This document shows, piece by piece, positions 8,229-16,438 of a stretch of 64,000 bases of DNA. The DNA is from JAEMQF01 sp963850525. GTDB taxonomy: Bacteria > Pseudomonadota > Gammaproteobacteria > Burkholderiales > Burkholderiaceae_C. The notes under the pieces were generated by a model, which was given only the letters and a program-made list of their open reading frames with translations, was not told the DNA's origin and did not search any database. The stretch's first letter is position 1. Every line of letters begins with the position of its first letter. Location of the stretch: NCBI GenBank assembly GCA_963850525.1, contig CAWKLQ010000002.1, positions 54,897 through 118,896 of the forward strand, given 5' to 3'. A program made the translations under genes and the position numbers.

Positions 8229-9543
8229 TCATGTCAACACATCCCGCGCGTCGCATATCACGCCACGCAGCGCCGACGCCGCCACCGTGTACGGCGACGC
8301 CAGGAAGACGCGCGTATTCGTCGAGCCCAGGCGCCCCTTGAAATTGCGCGCCGTCGACGAGATCACGGTGCTGCCCTCGGGAATGGCCTGGCCGTGGCCG
8401 GCGCACGCGCCGCACGTGCTGGGCAGGATGGTCGCGCCGGCTTCGATCAGGCGGCGCATGATGCCGTCGCGCTCGGCCAGGCGCCGGTCGCGTTCGCTCG
8501 CCGGGGCGACGAGCAGCTTGACGTGCGGGGCGATGCGAAAGCCCGCGAGCACTTGCGCAGCGGCGCGCAAGTCGTCGAGCTTGGCGCCGGTGCACGCGCC
8601 GATGTAGGCGATGTCGATGCGCGTCGGCTCCAGGTCGTCCACCGGGCGCACATTGGCCGGGCTGCCCGGCAGCGCGACTTGCGGCGCGAGGGTCGACGCG
8701 TCGAAGTGGTGGAAGCTGCCGGCGGCGTCTTCGTCGCTTGCCCAACGGTCGACTTCGATTTCCTGTTGTCTTGCCGCTGCCGGCGAGCCACGCGTACGTG
8801 GTCAGGTCGGGGGCGATCAAGCCGGTCTGCGCGCCGAGTTCCGCGCTCATGTTGCACAGCGTCATGCGCTCGGCCATGCTCAGCGCCTGCACCGCCTCGC
8901 CGCAGTATTCGATGGCGGCGTAGCGTGCGCCGTTCAGGCCGAAGCGGCCGAGCATCGTCAGCGTCATGTCTTTCGCGCTCACGCCCAGGCCCAGGCGCCC
9001 GCTCCAGCGCATGAACATCGTGTGCGGCACGGTCAGCCAGATCTCGCCGGTGGTCACGACGCCCAGCATGTCGGTCGCGCCCACGCCGAACATGTAAGCG
9101 CCGAACGCGCCGCCGGTGGCCGAGTGCGAATCGCCACCCACGCAAAACATTCCGGGCCGGATATGCCCCTGTTGCGGCAGCACGACGTGGCTGATGCCTA
9201 TCGAGTCATACACATGTGGCAATTCGAGTTCAGCGGCCCAGCTGCGCGCGATGCGCACGATGCGCCGCGACTCCTCGTCCGTTTCGGGCACATGGTGGTC
9301 GATCACCATCACGACTTTGTTCTTGTCCCATACCGTCGCGCCGAGTTCCTTCAGGCGGGGCGCCAAACGGCGCGGGCCGCTCGAGTCGTGGAACATCGCC
9401 AGATCGACCTGGCAAGTGACGATTTCGCCGGGAGTCACGCGCTCGCGGCCGGCGGCTCGCGCGACCAGTTTTTGCGCCAGCGTACTGGCGGCGACGGAGC
9501 GCTCGCGGCGGCGTCGTTCAGTGGGCAATTGCGCGGTGAGCAT
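8229..9543 (-). pseudogene. 3-isopropylmalate dehydratase large-subunit-like gene, frameshifted
   Basis: The N-terminal frame (9543 to about 8770) gives a normal aconitase-family large subunit: VIDHHVPE, FCVGGDSHSATGGAFG, TGEIWLTVPHTM. It then runs out of frame after AGSGK. The remaining family sequence continues in another frame to a TGA at 8229, with cluster cysteines IGACTGAK and STCGACAGHG. The total length of 1315 nt is one more than a multiple of three, so one extra base at about 8769 (AAGACAACAG instead of AAGCAACAG) restores an about 437-residue protein. It is either a recent pseudogene or a sequencing error. The intact small subunit follows immediately. Confidence 0.85.
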
Positions 9544-9570
9544 GGGCCGCGAGAGTGAAGGGTTTACATC

Positions 9571-9583
9571 GTCTTGTCAAGAC
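9571..9583. promoter_or_regulatory. Palindromic operator candidate upstream of the dehydratase genes
   Basis: GTCTTGTCAAGAC is a perfect palindrome (6-bp half sites around one T) located 28 bp upstream of the large-subunit start in the 122-bp gap before it. On the gene strand TTGACA occurs within it. The position and symmetry suit a transcription factor site, but no regulator can be named. Confidence 0.35.
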
Positions 9584-9665
9584 TCCAAAGGAGGTGTAGG
9601 ACCGACTCGCTACAAAGGGGGGCGCGACCTCACGCTCCCGGGGGAGGCCCCGCACGGCGGGTCGC

Positions 9666-10550
9666 TCAGCGCGCCGCGGCCTTCCTGCGATCGGCATAGT
9701 GGCGGGCGCGTGCCTCGTCTTCTCTGAGCCGGTAAAGCGCTTCCAGTTCTTCGAACACATAGGGGTCGGGGGCGCCGGCGGCGTCGCCCTCGCGCTCCAG
9801 GCGCAACTGGATTTCGAGCGCTTCGTCGACGCGCTTCAGCGCGCGCAGCGTCCACGCGACCATCCAGTAAGCGACGCGGGTTGCCTGGGCGTTGCTGCCG
9901 GCCTCGCGGACGACGACGGCACGGCGAAACTCGGCGAGCGCGTCGTCGTAGTGGCCCAATTCATGCAGGGCGTAGCCGATGTTGTTGCGGATCGATGCTT
10001 CCCACTTGCGCGCTGCCGGTTGCGCCGACTTCTGCACCACGGCCAAGGCCTCGCGCCCCCAGCGCAGCTGGTCGGCCGGCGCCGTATCGACAAAAGCGAG
10101 CATGTGCAGCGCGTCGACGCTCAAGTCATCCAACTGGTGCTTCTTCGCGAGTTCCAAGGCCCGCCGATACGCGGCGCGGGCACGCTCCTTGGCTTGCGGT
10201 GTCTGGCTGCTCTGCGGATGCGTGGCCGAAGCCCAGCTTCGACCGACTTCGAGCGCGTGGCGCGTCTGCGCCTGCGGGCTGGCTGAGGCGAGTTGCGCTT
10301 CGAGCTTGTCCAGAATGTCTTGCGCCTTGGCGAATTCGCCGCGCAAGCCGTAGGTTCTGGCGATCTGTGTGTGCAGGATCAGCGCATCGTCCAGGCTCGC
10401 CCCGGCCAGCGCGGCTCGGAAGCGCTGTTCGCTCAAGCCTGGATTGTTGAAGTCCCAGAGGGCGTCGAGGTCGATGGCCATGGCGGGTGCGGTGAAGTTG
10501 AGCAACGCCGCGAGGAAGGCGCTGCGAAGCAGGGTGGCAAGCTCGGACAT
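9666..10550 (-). CDS. Exported TPR-containing protein of unknown function
   Basis: A 294-residue protein with an N-terminal hydrophobic signal (MSELATLLRSAFLAALLNFTAPAMA) and several degenerate tetratricopeptide-like helix pairs, for example NNIGYALHELGHYDDALAEF near residue 195 and VDEALEIQLRLEREGD near 245. The C-terminus is charged and alpha-helical. The ATG at 10550 places the signal peptide at the start; thirteen upstream codons are open but arginine-rich. TPR repeats mediate protein contacts. No enzymatic domain is visible. It is divergent from the Bug-type gene. Confidence 0.7.
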   Translation of the reverse strand: MSELATLLRSAFLAALLNFTAPAMAIDLDALWDFNNPGLSEQRFRAALAGASLDDALILHTQIARTYGLRGEFAKAQDILDKLEAQLASASPQAQTRHALEVGRSWASATHPQSSQTPQAKERARAAYRRALELAKKHQLDDLSVDALHMLAFVDTAPADQLRWGREALAVVQKSAQPAARKWEASIRNNIGYALHELGHYDDALAEFRRAVVVREAGSNAQATRVAYWMVAWTLRALKRVDEALEIQLRLEREGDAAGAPDPYVFEELEALYRLREDEARARHYADRRKAAAR

Positions 10551-10607
10551 GGTTTGGCGCCGCGCACGCCACAATCGCCGCGTCGGCACGGCATGCAGGG
10601 AGTTTCT

Positions 10608-11579
10608 ATGAATCGTCGTGGGTTGCTCGGCAGCGTTTCCTGGCTCGGCTTGGCGCCGCTTTTCGCGCGGGCCCAGACGGCCTATCCGTCCAAGCCCATC
10701 CGCTACATCGTACCGGTGGCCGCTGGGGGTGGCAATGACCTGATCGCGCGCACCGTCACGGAACGCTGGGCACGTCAGCTTGGCGGGAATTTCATCGTCG
10801 AAAACATCGGCGGCGGCGGCGGCGCAATTGCGTCGATGCTGGTCGCCAAGGCGGCGCCCGACGGTTACACGTTAATGCAGGGTTATGTCGCGACGCACGC
10901 GACAAGCCCGGCGACGCGCAAGCTCGGCTACGACCCGATCAAGGATTTCACCCCGATCGGCATGATCGGCGGCACGCCCAACGTGCTCGTCGTTCCGTCC
11001 GCGTTGCCGGTCAGCGACCTGAAGGGATTCATCGCGCATGTGCGCGCGAACCCGGGCAAGCTGAACTACGGCTCGGCCGGCGTCGGCTCGCTGACGCACA
11101 TGACGATGGAGCTGTTCAAGCAGGCGATCGAGGGCTTCATCGTGCACGTGCCGTACCGCGGCATCGCGCCGGCATTCACCGATTTGCTGGGCGGCCAGAC
11201 GCAAGCCATGTTCCCCGGACTGGCCGCGGCGATGCCGCACATCCGCTCGGGCCGAGTGCGGCCGCTGGCTGTCACCGGTGCGGCGCGCCACACCTTGTTC
11301 AAGGACTTGCCGACGCTGATCGAGTCGGGCTTCAAAGGCTTTGACGCCTTGCAGTGGTACGGCAGCGTCGGTCCGGCAGGCATGGCGCCGGAGGTCGTGA
11401 AACTGCTCAATGAGACGCTGAACAAGACGCTCGCCGGCGCCGACATGGCCGAGAAACTCAGCGCCGAAGCGGTGGAGCCGATGCCGATGAGCCCGGAGCA
11501 GTTTGCGCAATACATCCGCGACGATCTGGCGCGCTGGACGCGCCTGGCGCAGGAGCGCAAGATTCAGGTCGACAGCTGA
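10608..11579 (+). CDS. TctC/Bug-family tripartite tricarboxylate transporter binding protein
   Basis: A 323-residue periplasmic binding protein. It has an RR-containing signal (MNRRGLLGSVSWLGLAPLFARAQ) and then the Bug hallmarks YPSKPIRYIVPVAAGGGNDL, GGGGAIASMLVAKAAPDGYTL and VPYRGIAPAFTDLLGGQ. Bug proteins bind carboxylates or other small metabolites, usually far from any TctAB permease in Burkholderiales, as here. AGGGA precedes the ATG. The convergent AraC regulator ends 16 bp downstream and could regulate a neighbouring promoter. Confidence 0.93.
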   Translation: MNRRGLLGSVSWLGLAPLFARAQTAYPSKPIRYIVPVAAGGGNDLIARTVTERWARQLGGNFIVENIGGGGGAIASMLVAKAAPDGYTLMQGYVATHATSPATRKLGYDPIKDFTPIGMIGGTPNVLVVPSALPVSDLKGFIAHVRANPGKLNYGSAGVGSLTHMTMELFKQAIEGFIVHVPYRGIAPAFTDLLGGQTQAMFPGLAAAMPHIRSGRVRPLAVTGAARHTLFKDLPTLIESGFKGFDALQWYGSVGPAGMAPEVVKLLNETLNKTLAGADMAEKLSAEAVEPMPMSPEQFAQYIRDDLARWTRLAQERKIQVDS

Positions 11580-11594
11580 ACCGCGAGTCCGGAG

Positions 11595-12482
11595 TCAAAG
11601 AGGCACGGCCACCTGGGCGCGCCGATATTCGCTGGGCGGCAACCCGGTGCTGCTCCGAAACGCCGTGCTGAAGTGCGCGTGGCTCGCAAAGCCCAACTGC
11701 AGCGCAATCTCGGTGAGCGCAAGGTTTGAGGCGCGCAGCAGTTCGCGCGCCCGCGCGAGGCGTTGCTGCAACAGGTAGCGGTGCGGCGGCGTGCCGAAGG
11801 TCGCCTGGAACGCCCGGATGAACTGCGGCGGGCGGTAGCCGATGAGCTCGGCCAGCTCGTCGATCGTGATCCGCATGCCGATTGCATGATTCACATAGTC
11901 GACGAGGATGCGCCGATTCGCCGACGACAGCGCGCGCGACCGTTGCTGCGGATCACGTTCCGGTGCGTGCCGCTCCTGCAACCGGGCGACCAGCGAGTGC
12001 GCGAGAAATCCGCTGTAGGCGGGTCCGTGCGAGTGCGCATCGGCGCTGACCTTCTCCAACTGTGATGCGATGCGATGCAGGCGCGCATCGGCAAACTGCA
12101 GGTCCGCGGTGGCGTCTGCGCCGCTCGGGCTGAAATCGGCTGTCTCGCTCCAGCCGCCTTCGATATAGATCAGCAGCGCGCGCATGTGTCCGGGCGCTGC
12201 ACGCACGGTATCGATTCCGCCCTGCGGGAGGTAGTCGAGCAAGCCGGCTCGGGGACGGTGCTCCCAAGAGCGTTGCCCGATGCGCAGGTACAGGCGCGGG
12301 CCCTCATCCAGCCAAAGCACAAGCTTGTCGTGCGGAACGACGTGCCCTTGAAGATGCAAGGCCCCTTCATAGGTGGGTGCGTATTCGCACCACACACCCG
12401 CTGATTTCAAGGCGGCGAGCGGATCGGCATGGCGAGCATCGCTCGCCGCTGCCGCTCCCGGCACGGGCAAAGGGCTTCTCAT
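11595..12482 (-). CDS. AraC-family transcriptional regulator
   Basis: A 295-residue protein. Residues about 20-170 form a variable sensor domain with cupin-like strands (HVVPHDKLVLWLDEGPRLYL). Residues about 190-290 are the AraC/XylS double helix-turn-helix: MRITIDELAELIGYRPPQFIRAFQ and LTEIALQLGFASHAHFSTAFRSSTG. The ATG at 12482 has GGAGAC directly upstream; the frame extends further but without family similarity. It is divergent from the first LVIVD lipoprotein gene across a 328-bp gap, so that gene or the catabolic genes to the left are plausible targets. Confidence 0.92.
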   Translation of the reverse strand: MRSPLPVPGAAAASDARHADPLAALKSAGVWCEYAPTYEGALHLQGHVVPHDKLVLWLDEGPRLYLRIGQRSWEHRPRAGLLDYLPQGGIDTVRAAPGHMRALLIYIEGGWSETADFSPSGADATADLQFADARLHRIASQLEKVSADAHSHGPAYSGFLAHSLVARLQERHAPERDPQQRSRALSSANRRILVDYVNHAIGMRITIDELAELIGYRPPQFIRAFQATFGTPPHRYLLQQRLARARELLRASNLALTEIALQLGFASHAHFSTAFRSSTGLPPSEYRRAQVAVPL

Positions 12483-12810
12483 GTCTCCTCGACTTTCTGG
12501 TTTTGCTTGTCGCCGCGCCGCACCCCTGCACAGCAGATCGGCGCCGCGCAACGCCGGCAAATCGTAGCGGTGCGCAACGCGTGCGTCCAGCCGCGCATGG
12601 CGTCGGATCGCGACTGTTTCAATCAATCGAAGCGCGCGCGGCTCGCGTCGAGCCCGCGCATTAGGGTCTTTACGGAGTGCTTCGATCGGTTTTTGAAAGA
12701 CTCGAACGACCGCCACGCGTCCAATCGTCGTTGCGGGCATCGGCACGGCTTGCGGCGTGTGCGCGTGTCCAAAGTCGACGCAGTGTCGAGACATCCAAAC
12801 AGGAGACGAG
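12483..12810. other. Divergent intergenic region, 328 bp
   Basis: Located between the AraC gene and the first LVIVD lipoprotein gene. No convincing small gene or RNA is visible. It presumably holds both promoters. The conserved block found upstream of the second and third LVIVD genes is absent here. Confidence 0.5.
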
Positions 12811-14493
12811 ATGAAGAAGATGTTCCTGCAAGTGTTCATCGCACCCGTGCTCGGGGCGGCGTTGCTCGCGGCGTGCGGCGGCGGCGATAGCGCAAGTCCC
12901 GACGCCGCCGGACCCACCAAGGTGGCGCTGTCCGGCGGAGACGGCGATCGACGTGGTCACGACGACAACGACGACAACGATGACCGCGACGGGCGCAAAA
13001 CCCGCTGCCGCGGCGACAACGACAGGCCCGAAACGGCGCTGCAAGGCCAGGTGCCTATTGCGCTGCGTCTGGCGCCGGGCGGCTTCAAGGGCTTCAGCTG
13101 CAACCTCGAACTGATCGGTCTGGACAAGCGCACCGAAGGCGGCAACTGGTCTTCGGCGACTTACCAGGATCGTCACGGACGCTCGTGCCTGTATCACAGC
13201 ACGGCCACACCTGGCGCCGCCACCCGCGCCGGGATGACCCGCCAGCGGCCGGGCGTGCCGGTGATCGATATCTCCGATCGCTCCGACCTGAAGTACGTGC
13301 GTTCACTGACTTCGCCTGCGATGATCGACAACTGGGAATCGCTGCGCGTGCATCAGCGCCGCAAGATCCTGATTGGCGACAACGCCGGCGACGGCGGCAG
13401 CGCGGGCGGGCCGGAAGTCGACATCTACGATCTGTCGGGCGATTGCCGGGATCCGCAACTGATCTCGAGCACCGCCGTGGGCACCGGTACCGACGGCGGT
13501 ATCAAGCCGGCCGGCGGGAACACGGGGCACGAGGGCAACATCTCGCCCGACGGTTTGACCTATTGGATTGGCGACATCGGCCGCGGCCACTACAACGCGG
13601 TGGACATTGCGAACCCGAAGAAGCCCAAGATGATCGCGACCTGGTCGGTCAGTGACCTCGGCTTGAACCCGGGGACCGGCAGTATCCTGGTCCACGGCCT
13701 GTCGATGAGCAATGACGGCAATCGTGTCTACGCGACAGTGCTCGGATTCCCGAGTGCGGCAGACGTCGCCAATCCGGCCATCAAGAAGAACGGCTTCGTC
13801 GTGCTGGACACGTCCGAGGTTCAGCAGCGCAAACCGAACGCGACGATCAAGCCGATCTCGACTGCGCTCTACAAAGACGGCTCGGTGGCGCAGCTGACGA
13901 TTCCAGTCAAGATCGGCGGCAAGCCCTACGTCGTGATGGTTGACGAGGCCGGTGCGGGCGGTCTGTCGAATACCGCGAATGCGCAGTTGGCTTGCGACCT
14001 GGGATTGCTGGCGTTTCCAGTCGCCCGATTGTTCGATATCAGCGACGAAACCAAGCCCAAGGAAGTGGCCAAGGTGACGCTCGAGATGCACAAGACGGAA
14101 AACTGCGCGAAGGTGATCCCGGACATCGCAGGGCTGAATATCTTCACCTACGGCAGCCACTACTGCAGCGTCGACAACCGCGACAACGCCACCGCGCTGG
14201 CCTGCGGCTACTTCAATTCGGGGATCCGGGTGTTCGACATTCGCAATGTCAACAAGATCCGCGAAATCGCTTACTTCAATCCCGCCTCGACGACAGCCAA
14301 GCCCGGCTCGAACCACGCCACATTCGGCCAGTGGCGTGCCGGCGGGCCGGACTGGTGCGCGTCGCGCCTGGACTTCGACTTCCGCAGGAAGCAGCTGATC
14401 ACGATGTGCCAGGACACCGGGGCGATGGTTCTCAAATTCGGCCGCAACACCTGGCCGTTCGACGACAGCACGCCCTCGACGAACCAAAACTAG
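12811..14493 (+). CDS. LVIVD/beta-propeller lipoprotein, paralogue 1
   Basis: A 560-residue lipoprotein with lipobox LAAC (Cys 22). An Asp/Arg-rich low-complexity linker follows at about residues 43-62 and then a propeller-like domain with repeats of the type VPVIDISDRSDLKYVRSL and SGIRVFDIRNVNKIREIAYF, as in LVIVD-repeat proteins. Many paired cysteines (FSCNLELIG, GRSCLYH, CSVDN, ALACGYF, DWCASR, TMCQD) are shared with the two paralogues downstream and suggest disulfides outside the cytoplasm. AGGAGA precedes the ATG. Predicted location is the outer membrane or surface. Function is unknown. Confidence 0.75.
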   Translation: MKKMFLQVFIAPVLGAALLAACGGGDSASPDAAGPTKVALSGGDGDRRGHDDNDDNDDRDGRKTRCRGDNDRPETALQGQVPIALRLAPGGFKGFSCNLELIGLDKRTEGGNWSSATYQDRHGRSCLYHSTATPGAATRAGMTRQRPGVPVIDISDRSDLKYVRSLTSPAMIDNWESLRVHQRRKILIGDNAGDGGSAGGPEVDIYDLSGDCRDPQLISSTAVGTGTDGGIKPAGGNTGHEGNISPDGLTYWIGDIGRGHYNAVDIANPKKPKMIATWSVSDLGLNPGTGSILVHGLSMSNDGNRVYATVLGFPSAADVANPAIKKNGFVVLDTSEVQQRKPNATIKPISTALYKDGSVAQLTIPVKIGGKPYVVMVDEAGAGGLSNTANAQLACDLGLLAFPVARLFDISDETKPKEVAKVTLEMHKTENCAKVIPDIAGLNIFTYGSHYCSVDNRDNATALACGYFNSGIRVFDIRNVNKIREIAYFNPASTTAKPGSNHATFGQWRAGGPDWCASRLDFDFRRKQLITMCQDTGAMVLKFGRNTWPFDDSTPSTNQN

Positions 14494-14530
14494 ACCGGCG
14501 CGGCGTCGCCGAACATCGGCGTGCCGCAGC

Positions 14531-14600
14531 TTCTCGAAATTAATGTCAAGAAACCGATATTTGATCTGCCTCAAGAAATGTACATTTCCCGGCGCCTCTT
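14531..14600 (+). promoter_or_regulatory. Conserved upstream block of LVIVD paralogue 2
   Basis: An AT-richer block beginning CGAAATTAATGTC and ending TACATTTCCCGGCGCCT is almost identical to 18730-18798 upstream of paralogue 3, although the genes between them are unrelated. Such retention outside coding DNA suggests a shared promoter/operator. A possible TTGATC and TACATT pair has a short 14-bp spacing, so the promoter assignment is tentative. Confidence 0.5.
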
Positions 14601-14624
14601 GAAGAACAACCGAGGAGACAAGTC

Positions 14625-16310
14625 ATGAATTTCCGATGGACTGGGCTCGACGCTCAGCGTGCTGCGCTGCTTTGCGCCGTGGCGCTGGGAATCGCCGGTT
14701 GCGGCGGCGGCAGCAGTGGCGATGAGCAGCTCGCTGCGGCGGGAACGAAGCAAATCCTGTCGGGCGGTGACGGCGATCGGCGTGGTGACAATGATGACGA
14801 TCGCGATCGCGATCGCGATCATCGCCGCACGCGTTGTCGGGGCGACAACGACAGGCCGGAGACGGCGCTGCAAGGGCAGGTGCCGGCGGCAATGCGCACC
14901 TCGACGAACCCGTTCAAGGGCTTCAGCTGCAATCTCGAACTGGTGGGTCAGGACAAGGGCACCGAAGGGGGCAACTGGTCCTCGGCAACTTACCAGGATC
15001 GCCACGGACACTCCTGCCTCTATCACGCCACGGCCACGTCTGCAGCGGCCAGCGCTGCGGGCATGACGCGCGCCCATCCCGGCGTGCCGGTGCTCGACAT
15101 CACGAACCGCTCGCACCCGGTGCGCGTCGGTTCGCTGAACACGCCTGCGATGCACGACCCGTGGGAGTCGCTGCGCGTGCATCAGCGGCGCAAGATCCTG
15201 ATCGCCGACAACGGTCAGAGCGGCGGGGGCGGTGCGGAAGTCGACATCTACGACTTGTCGGGCGACTGCCGGCAGCCCCAACAGCTCGCCAGCGTCAAAG
15301 TCGGCAGTGCCGAAGACGGCGCGCCGATCACGCCAGCCGTGATCGGCCACGAGGGCAATATCTCGCCCGACGGCCTGACCTACTACATCGGCGACATTCG
15401 CACCTCGCGCTACCACGCGGTCGACGTGACGAACACGCGCAAGCCCAAATTGCTCTCAACCTTCAACATGGGCACCTCGCCTGACGTGCCCGTCGGGACC
15501 CGGGTGCACGGCTTGTCAATCAGCAACGACGGCAATCGCGCCTACGTCGCTGCGATCGGCACGCCTCAGGCGGGCGAAGTCGCCGACCCGAACGCAATTG
15601 CGCGCAACGGTTTCGTCATCCTGGACACGTCCGAAGTTCAGCAGCGCAAGCCTGGCGCAACGATCAAGTTCGTTTCGAAAGCGCTCTACCGGGACGGGTC
15701 GGTCGCGCAGCTGACGATCCCGGCGAAGATCGACGGCAAACAATACCTGGTGATGGTCGACGAAGCGGGTTCGGGCGGCATCTCGAACACCACGACCGCT
15801 CGGGCGGCGTGCGATGCCGGTCTGCTGCCGTTCCCGGTCGCGCGCATCTATGACATCAGCGACGAAAAGAATCCCAAGGTGGTTTCCAAGATCACGCTGG
15901 AGACGCACGACATCAAGAACTGCGACAAGGTAATCCCCGACATCGCGGGCCTGAACATCTTCACCTACGGCAGCCACTACTGCAGCGTCGATAACCGCGA
16001 CAACGCGACGGCATTGGCGTGCGGCTACTTCAATTCGGGAATCCGCGTCTTCGACATCCGCAACGTGAAGAAGGTTCGCGAGATCGCCTACTACAACCCG
16101 GCGTCGGCGAGCAGGAAACCCGGTTCGAACCACGCCACCTTCGGCCAGTGGCGCGAAGGCGGCCCGGACTGGTGCGCGTCGCGGATCGACTTCGACTTCC
16201 GCAAGAAGCAGCTGATCACGATGTGCCAGGACAACGGCGCGATGATTCTCAAGTTCGGCAAGGGCACTTGGCCCTTCGAGGACAGCCGTCCTTCGACGAA
16301 CCAGAACTAG
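14625..16310 (+). CDS. LVIVD/beta-propeller lipoprotein, paralogue 2
   Basis: A 561-residue homologue of the previous gene. The N-terminus MNFRWTGLDAQRAALL leads to lipobox IAGC (Cys 26). The charged linker at about residues 45-67 is encoded by a GATCGC hexamer array. The propeller domain keeps the same cysteines and motifs (VPVLDITNRSHPVRVGSL, SPDGLTYYIGDI, SGIRVFDIRNVKKVREIAYY). It ends with the same PSTNQN tail as paralogue 1. GAGGAG lies upstream of the ATG. It probably arose by tandem duplication. Confidence 0.75.
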   Translation: MNFRWTGLDAQRAALLCAVALGIAGCGGGSSGDEQLAAAGTKQILSGGDGDRRGDNDDDRDRDRDHRRTRCRGDNDRPETALQGQVPAAMRTSTNPFKGFSCNLELVGQDKGTEGGNWSSATYQDRHGHSCLYHATATSAAASAAGMTRAHPGVPVLDITNRSHPVRVGSLNTPAMHDPWESLRVHQRRKILIADNGQSGGGGAEVDIYDLSGDCRQPQQLASVKVGSAEDGAPITPAVIGHEGNISPDGLTYYIGDIRTSRYHAVDVTNTRKPKLLSTFNMGTSPDVPVGTRVHGLSISNDGNRAYVAAIGTPQAGEVADPNAIARNGFVILDTSEVQQRKPGATIKFVSKALYRDGSVAQLTIPAKIDGKQYLVMVDEAGSGGISNTTTARAACDAGLLPFPVARIYDISDEKNPKVVSKITLETHDIKNCDKVIPDIAGLNIFTYGSHYCSVDNRDNATALACGYFNSGIRVFDIRNVKKVREIAYYNPASASRKPGSNHATFGQWREGGPDWCASRIDFDFRKKQLITMCQDNGAMILKFGKGTWPFEDSRPSTNQN

Positions 16311-16383
16311 CCTCTGCCCGTGCTGCGGAGCCGCCTGCCCGCGGCGCAGCAGCGCCGGGCAGGAGCCTGTCGTGATTCTTCTC

Positions 16384-16404
16384 GCGCCGCCGCTTGGGCG
16401 GCGC
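16384..16404 (+). terminator. GC hairpin after LVIVD paralogue 2
   Basis: GCGCCGCC (16384-16391) pairs with GGCGGCGC (16397-16404) around a 5-nt loop, 35 bp before the next start. It is followed only by AGTTTCG, so it is at best a weak intrinsic terminator. A second hairpin-forming stretch (GCCTGCCC and GGGCAGG) lies at about 16332-16366. Confidence 0.4.
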
Positions 16405-16438
16405 AGTTTCGTGCTCTCATGCGCGTGAGGGCTCGAAA

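Noticed and set aside
11595..12920. Upstream-extended start for the AraC regulator
   Set aside because: Residues before the ATG at 12482 are unrelated to the family and that ATG has a good RBS.
13303..14574. Minus-strand open frame of 423 codons opposite LVIVD paralogue 1
   Set aside because: Similar antisense frames occur opposite the paralogues and are explained by shared codon bias, not by a conserved antisense gene.
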